This document shows, piece by piece, positions 60,348-64,000 of a stretch of DNA of 64,000 bases. Location: NCBI GenBank assembly GCA_046297495.1, contig JBKBIP010000018.1, positions 1-64,000 on the forward strand. The letters are read 5' to 3'. This DNA comes from JBKBIP01 sp046297495. Lineage in GTDB: Bacteria; Planctomycetota; Planctomycetia; Gemmatales; Gemmataceae. The translations under genes and the position numbers were made by a program. The notes under the pieces are model-generated. The model did not search any database. It was given only the letters and a program-made list of their open reading frames with translations, and had not been told where the DNA came from. Numbering within the stretch: position 1 is the stretch's first letter; the number at the start of each line of letters is the position of its first letter.

Positions 60348-61280
60348 TCACCCCAGCCGACGCAGGGTTTCATCGATGTATTCCCGTAGGGGTGGAATAT
60401 CCATGTCAATGGCAAGTTCGACATTGGGGGCCGGCCGCGCGAAGGGGCGGGCATCGACGACGCTCATGCCGCGCGTCAGCTCGCCGCGGGTCTCCACGTC
60501 CACGGGATAGGGGCGCAGGTGGAGCGCTTCCGGGACGGCCAACGCGGCGATGCCCACCACATCCTTGAGATGAAACCCTTCAATGCCATAGAGATTCGAC
60601 GTGGCCCCGATACCAAACGGCACGATCTGACGCAGGAACCGAGAAGCGTTCGTTTCCGGGGCCGGGAGATCCAATAGATCAGAAGGGGAAAGTAGCAGTT
60701 TCCGGCTCACATCCAAGGGAATCAACGTCAGCGGCGCGCCACAGTGCAAGACCTGACGGGCGGCCATCGGATCACAGTAGAAATGAAACTCGGCGCAAGC
60801 GGAAGCATTGCCGGGTTCATGCCAGGCGCCACCGACGCAGATTATCTGCTTGACTTGCGTGGGAAGCTCTGGATCGCGGTCCAACGCACGGGCCAGGACA
60901 GTCAACGGCCCCAAGTTGATGATCGTGATTTCCTGGGGATACAAGCGAATGAAATCAACGATAAGCTTGTCGCTGGGATGGGGATGGTGCAGCTTGGCAC
61001 AGGGAAAATCGACCCCGCCTAAGCCGTTGGGACCGTGCAGCCGCGTGCCGTCCGTATCATATTCCACGGGCAAGGCGGCGCCGATGCGCGGCCAGCGTGG
61101 GGGATCGATTTGCTCAACGATCGTGTGCGCGTTGAGGGTGGCCTGTTCACTCGTTACATTCCCAGCCGTGGCGGCCACCCCCAAGACATCCAAGTTCGGG
61201 TCGAACACCGCCAAAGCCACGGCGAATGCCGTATCAATGCCAGCGTCGGCCACGATGATTACTTTATGCGTCATATCCAT
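60348..61280 (-). CDS. Divergent nucleoside hydrolase-like protein
   Basis: A 310-residue protein of the inosine-uridine nucleoside hydrolase fold. Characterised enzymes of the family have a DxDxGxDD calcium/ribose motif. Here the same place reads VADAGIDTAF (residues 10-19), so only two of the four Asp (12 and 16) remain; V10 and T17 replace the others. Elsewhere AEFN is AEFH (His166), and the C-terminal HD pair is Lys-Asp (KD, residues 239-240). GGAW and DPMAARQV segments are kept. Hydrolase activity on ordinary nucleosides is therefore doubtful. The start ATG directly follows the TAA of trpD, with GAAAGGA upstream, so translation is coupled. Confidence 0.82.
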   Translation of the reverse strand: MDMTHKVIIVADAGIDTAFAVALAVFDPNLDVLGVAATAGNVTSEQATLNAHTIVEQIDPPRWPRIGAALPVEYDTDGTRLHGPNGLGGVDFPCAKLHHPHPSDKLIVDFIRLYPQEITIINLGPLTVLARALDRDPELPTQVKQIICVGGAWHEPGNASACAEFHFYCDPMAARQVLHCGAPLTLIPLDVSRKLLLSPSDLLDLPAPETNASRFLRQIVPFGIGATSNLYGIEGFHLKDVVGIAALAVPEALHLRPYPVDVETRGELTRGMSVVDARPFARPAPNVELAIDMDIPPLREYIDETLRRLG

Positions 61281-62360
61281 TTATCCTTTCCCCGAGGAAT
61301 TCGTGGCCTCCGTCGCCACTGGCGAACAAGCCGTCAGACGATCCAAGACGCGGCGAGCCTTGCCACGGACAATGGCATCGCGGGCCAGCATCACCCCTTC
61401 GCGGAGCGAAGCCACGCGTCCGGCGGCCCATAACGCCGCCGCCGCGTTGGCCAATACCACGCCCTGGGCGGGACCAGCCACGCCGTCGAGCACCTGCCGG
61501 ATCAAGCGGGCGCTGTCCGCCGGACCAGCCACTTTAATGTCATCGATTTGGCAGGGAGATAGTCCAAAGTCGTCCGGCCGCCATTCGTGCGCCGTCACGG
61601 TCGAGCCGCACACTTCCCGCACTAACGTCGGCGCCGACAAGCTGACTTCATCCAAACCATCCCGACCGCACACCACGAAAGTGCGTTGCGTTCCCAGTCG
61701 CGCGACTGCGCCGGCCACGGAGTCCAGCAGTTCCGGCTTGCCCACTCCCACGATTTGATAAACCGCGCCAGCGGGATTGAGCAGCGGTCCCAGGCAGTTG
61801 AAGATCGTCCGCACTCCCAGCCGTTGGCGGAGAGAAGCCACGCAGGCCATGACCGGATGAAAGTACGGGGCGAAGCAAAACGCCATGCCGGCTTCGCGCA
61901 AACACAACGCCGGCCATTCGGTTCCGGCGACCAGGTGTATTCCCAACGCGGTCAAGACGTCGGCGCTGCCGCTGGTGCTGGAGACCGACCGATTGCCGTG
62001 CTTGACCACTGGCACCCCCGCGCCGGCCACGACGAACGCGGACGCTGTGCTGACGTTGAATGTCCCGGTGCCGTCGCCGCCCGTGCCGGAGGTGTCCACG
62101 ACCGACAAGCCACCCGTATCCAGAGGGATCATCAACTGGCGCAATACGCGCGCAGCGCCGGCGATTTCCTCCGCCTCCTCCCCCTTCATGCGCAAGGCAA
62201 TCAATAAGGCCGCTGTTTCCGCTTCCCCGCACTCCCCACTCAGGACATCCTGAAAGGCCGCTTCAATCTGGCGCGGCGAAAGGGGTTGACGGGCCAGCAG
62301 GGTTTCCAAGGCTTCCCGAAAGGAGAACGACGCCGTCGTATGCACCAGAATTCTCCCCAT
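61281..62360 (-). CDS. trpD: Anthranilate phosphoribosyltransferase
   Basis: A 359-residue enzyme that joins anthranilate to phosphoribosyl diphosphate in tryptophan synthesis. The signature DTSGTGGDGTGTFNVST (about residues 89-105), KHGNRSVSSTSGSADVLTALG (about 120-140) and FNCLGPLLNPAG blocks are present. The usual partner genes trpE/G/C are not in the window. Its stop codon abuts the start of the nucleoside hydrolase gene, an unusual neighbour. It diverges from lexA across an AT-rich gap. Confidence 0.93.
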   Translation of the reverse strand: MGRILVHTTASFSFREALETLLARQPLSPRQIEAAFQDVLSGECGEAETAALLIALRMKGEEAEEIAGAARVLRQLMIPLDTGGLSVVDTSGTGGDGTGTFNVSTASAFVVAGAGVPVVKHGNRSVSSTSGSADVLTALGIHLVAGTEWPALCLREAGMAFCFAPYFHPVMACVASLRQRLGVRTIFNCLGPLLNPAGAVYQIVGVGKPELLDSVAGAVARLGTQRTFVVCGRDGLDEVSLSAPTLVREVCGSTVTAHEWRPDDFGLSPCQIDDIKVAGPADSARLIRQVLDGVAGPAQGVVLANAAAALWAAGRVASLREGVMLARDAIVRGKARRVLDRLTACSPVATEATNSSGKG

Positions 62361-62569
62361 TTATCCAGAACTTCGGCTGAAGTTCTTTTTATGTATTTTA
62401 AGTTGCTTCTCAAAAAAATAAATTTATATTGTATACATACGTCTAATATACTAATGTTTATAGAAGAGGTGAAACGAGGAACATTCAAACCTCGGTCATA
62501 AACCGTTGGCATTAACGATGGCGTTCACCATCATCACCTTACCATTTTATATTCAAAGGGAGTCCGAGG
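62361..62569. promoter_or_regulatory. AT-rich divergent promoter region of trpD and lexA
   Basis: This 209-base stretch is far richer in A and T than its surroundings. A plus-strand promoter candidate is TTGCTT (62403-62408), a 16-base spacer and TATATT (62425-62430). GTATACATACGTCTAATATAC (near 62431-62451) has five-base terminal symmetry. LexA often represses its own gene, but no known LexA box was recognised here. Confidence 0.5.
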
Positions 62570-63175
62570 ATGCCAGACTTCAGCCAATTGACGTCGCGTC
62601 AACTTGAGATTTACGAATTCATTCGCCACAAGATCGAATCGCGCGGCTACGGTCCCACGGTGCGCGAGATCGGCCAAGCATTTGACATCAAATCGCCGAA
62701 CGGTGTCATGTGCCATTTGAAGGCGCTAGAGAAGAAAGGATTGATCAAACGGGAGAAAGACGCCGCCCGCGCCATCCAATTAGTGGACCATCGCCCCCCC
62801 GCCGTGGGCATCCCGTTCTTGGGCGCCGTCGCCGCCGGTTCGCCGACCTTGGCCGTCGAGCAAGACGAATGTTTGGAGTTCAACGATCTATTCGGCGGCC
62901 CCAATCAGGTGGCCTTGAAAGTCCGGGGGCAATCGATGATCGAGGACCACATCGACGACGGCGATTACGTTATCATCCAACGCAAGGAAACCGCGCAAAA
63001 CGGCGAGCGCGTGGTCGCCCTCATCGATGGGGAAGCGACTTTGAAGCGGTTCTATCGGCGCAAAGACCACATCCGCCTGGAACCCGCCAATGGCACGATG
63101 GCCCCCATCATTGTCAACGAGACTTCCGACGTGAAAATCCTGGGGTCACTGGTCGGCGTGGTGCGCAAGTGTTGA
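62570..63175 (+). CDS. lexA: LexA repressor
   Basis: SOS repressor, 201 residues. The N-terminal winged helix includes YEFIRHKIESRGYGPTVREIG and SPNGVMCHLKALEKKGLI (about residues 15-60). The autocleavage site is Ala89-Gly90 (in GAVAAGSPT). The catalytic dyad is Ser122 (VRGQSMIEDHI) and Lys159 (GEATLKRFYRR). All parts needed for RecA-stimulated self-cleavage are present. AAGGGAG precedes the ATG. Confidence 0.96.
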   Translation: MPDFSQLTSRQLEIYEFIRHKIESRGYGPTVREIGQAFDIKSPNGVMCHLKALEKKGLIKREKDAARAIQLVDHRPPAVGIPFLGAVAAGSPTLAVEQDECLEFNDLFGGPNQVALKVRGQSMIEDHIDDGDYVIIQRKETAQNGERVVALIDGEATLKRFYRRKDHIRLEPANGTMAPIIVNETSDVKILGSLVGVVRKC

Positions 63176-63220
63176 GGTTGGAAAAGGGGAGCCGACAGCA
63201 GAGGAGAATGCAAGGGGGAA

Positions 63221-63251
63221 CGGTTCGCGCCCGCCATGCCCGCGCGAACCG
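63221..63251. repeat. Dispersed palindromic element after lexA
   Basis: CGGTTCGCGC (63221-63230) and GCGCGAACCG (63242-63251) are perfect ten-base inverted repeats around an 11-base loop, carrying the family core. It lies between the convergent lexA and LysM genes. Confidence 0.7.
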
Positions 63252-63273
63252 ATCCATCCCGGATGATCGACCA

Positions 63274-64000
63274 TCACGGCGCGTTCGCCGGATTGATATG
63301 GGCATCTTCTGGCATGCGCAGCTCGGCTCCGATCGGAAGGGGAATCTTGGGATCAAATGTGGGATTGAGCTGGTAGATTTGCATCCAGCGTTCCGGATTA
63401 TTCAGAGTTTTCCGCGCCACATCGCGGAATGTTTCGTTGGCCGATCCTACTTTATAGAACTTGGCGATCCCCGGATTGGACCAAGACGTTTGGCCGGCAC
63501 CACCCGGCGGGGATGGCGGTCGTGGCGCTGGCGCCGTGGGAATATCGGCGGAAGCAACACCATATCCGGGAATAGCAGCTCCATAGCGCGCTTTCAAAAT
63601 ATGTAACGGTGGAATGAAGATCGGTTGTCCCGGAGCAATCTGGGGTGGGTCCATGCGCAGCCCTTCGCTGGCCATGGGATGGCTGCGGTTGAAAGCGAGC
63701 AACGCCTGTTCGTATTTCTCGTGGTGATAGAATCGTTGGCAAATGCCCCGAATCGTGTCGTTTGGCTGCGCGCGGTACATTTCCTCATCATAGCTCATCA
63801 CTTGCGGCGTCTGAAAAACGGGCGGGCGCTGGTTGGGGACCTGCGGCGCGATCGGTGGACTGCTCGCCCGCGCGGGACTCCCCAACGGCACGGACACACG
63901 CGGGTTGTTGTGTTGGGCCAATTGTTCGTCCGCGCTCCTGCCGCCAAATGGCGCCGCCGCGCCGGTGAGCATGAGGTTGTCATTTGATTTGTCGGGAGTG
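63274..64000 (-). CDS. LysM-domain protein, 5' end outside the window
   Basis: A protein with at least 232 residues and two LysM-type peptidoglycan-binding domains. The first is at about residues 75-130 of the visible part (AQPNDTIRGICQRFYHHEKYEQAL, then IAPGQPIFIPPL), and the second is at the C-terminus (VGSANETFRDVARKTLNNPERWMQIYQLNP, then LPIGAELRMPE). Between them is a proline-rich linker. The frame stays open upstream of the ATG at 63972 to the window edge, so the true start is probably beyond 64000 and the gene is partial. Cell-wall or surface attachment is the likely role. Confidence 0.8.
   Translation of the reverse strand, partial: TPDKSNDNLMLTGAAAPFGGRSADEQLAQHNNPRVSVPLGSPARASSPPIAPQVPNQRPPVFQTPQVMSYDEEMYRAQPNDTIRGICQRFYHHEKYEQALLAFNRSHPMASEGLRMDPPQIAPGQPIFIPPLHILKARYGAAIPGYGVASADIPTAPAPRPPSPPGGAGQTSWSNPGIAKFYKVGSANETFRDVARKTLNNPERWMQIYQLNPTFDPKIPLPIGAELRMPEDAHINPANAP

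Noticed and set aside
62361..62569. A LexA operator in front of lexA
   Set aside because: Neither the CTGT-N8-ACAG nor the GAAC-N4-GTTC type of box is present. The weak symmetry near 62431-62451 is too poor to call.
1..64000. CRISPR arrays, tRNA and rRNA genes, insertion sequences
   Set aside because: No regularly spaced repeats, no cloverleaf with a T-loop GTTC signature in gaps, and no transposase-like protein were seen. The palindromic elements are dispersed singly and do not form an array.

Overview
The window looks like chromosomal DNA of a Planctomycetota bacterium, most likely of Gemmata type. The evidence is the content: two Tat-exported DUF1501 proteins, a DUF1549/DUF1553 protein with cytochrome-like CxxCH motifs, a secreted aldo/keto reductase, large exported proteins with FG-GAP or PQQ-type propellers, and many Tat signals. 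DNA is GC-rich with sparse AT-rich promoters. The taxonomic call is inference; there is no rRNA or tRNA gene in the window.

Layout. 0.2-2.8 kb (+): a GT2 glycosyltransferase and a coiled-coil protein. 2.9-9.2 kb (-): a small membrane protein, an RpoD-type sigma factor, ribosomal protein S1 and a dynamin-like GTPase. 9.3-15.5 kb (-): glycine oxidase ThiO, then a five-gene module of a VWA/metallopeptidase-like protein, two MoxR-type AAA ATPases (one carrying an RNA polymerase alpha-CTD), an unknown helical protein and a double Tudor-like protein. 15.5-21.6 kb: a DUF1501 protein (-), then an exported aldo/keto reductase, an SGNH-like/MBOAT acyltransferase pair and a zinc-ribbon membrane protein (+). 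21.7-24.9 kb (-): cdsA, uppS and purA. 25.3-39.8 kb (+): a small helical protein, then a long run of exported proteins (TPR giant, FG-GAP protein, PQQ propeller, YdjY-like protein, lipoprotein-like protein, a membrane/PQQ chimera) and a polytopic membrane protein. 40.0-44.5 kb: gap-pgk-accD (-) and mdh (+). 44.6-48.5 kb (-): the DUF1553-DUF1501 pair. 48.8-53.1 kb (-): a pyruvate:ferredoxin oxidoreductase divided into two polypeptides, plus a small unknown protein. 54.0-60.2 kb (+): three GT4-fold proteins and a GH57 branching enzyme, closed by an intrinsic terminator. 60.3-64 kb: trpD coupled to a divergent nucleoside hydrolase (-), lexA (+), and a LysM protein that runs off the end (-).

How the genes work together. 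gap, pgk, mdh and the divided PFOR cover lower glycolysis and pyruvate oxidation, accD feeds fatty acid synthesis, and cdsA/uppS supply phospholipid and isoprenoid-carrier precursors. The GT4/GH57 cluster probably makes a branched alpha-glucan; only the first GT4 keeps the canonical catalytic residues. The 26-38 kb genes form an extracytoplasmic set in which the same N-terminal domain is joined to different beta-propellers.

Two signals stand out beyond ordinary annotation. The first is a family of about ten intergenic imperfect palindromes (arms like GATTCATCGRTTCGCGCG) scattered over the whole window. The second is the AAA/VWA/alpha-CTD/Tudor module at 10.5-15.5 kb.
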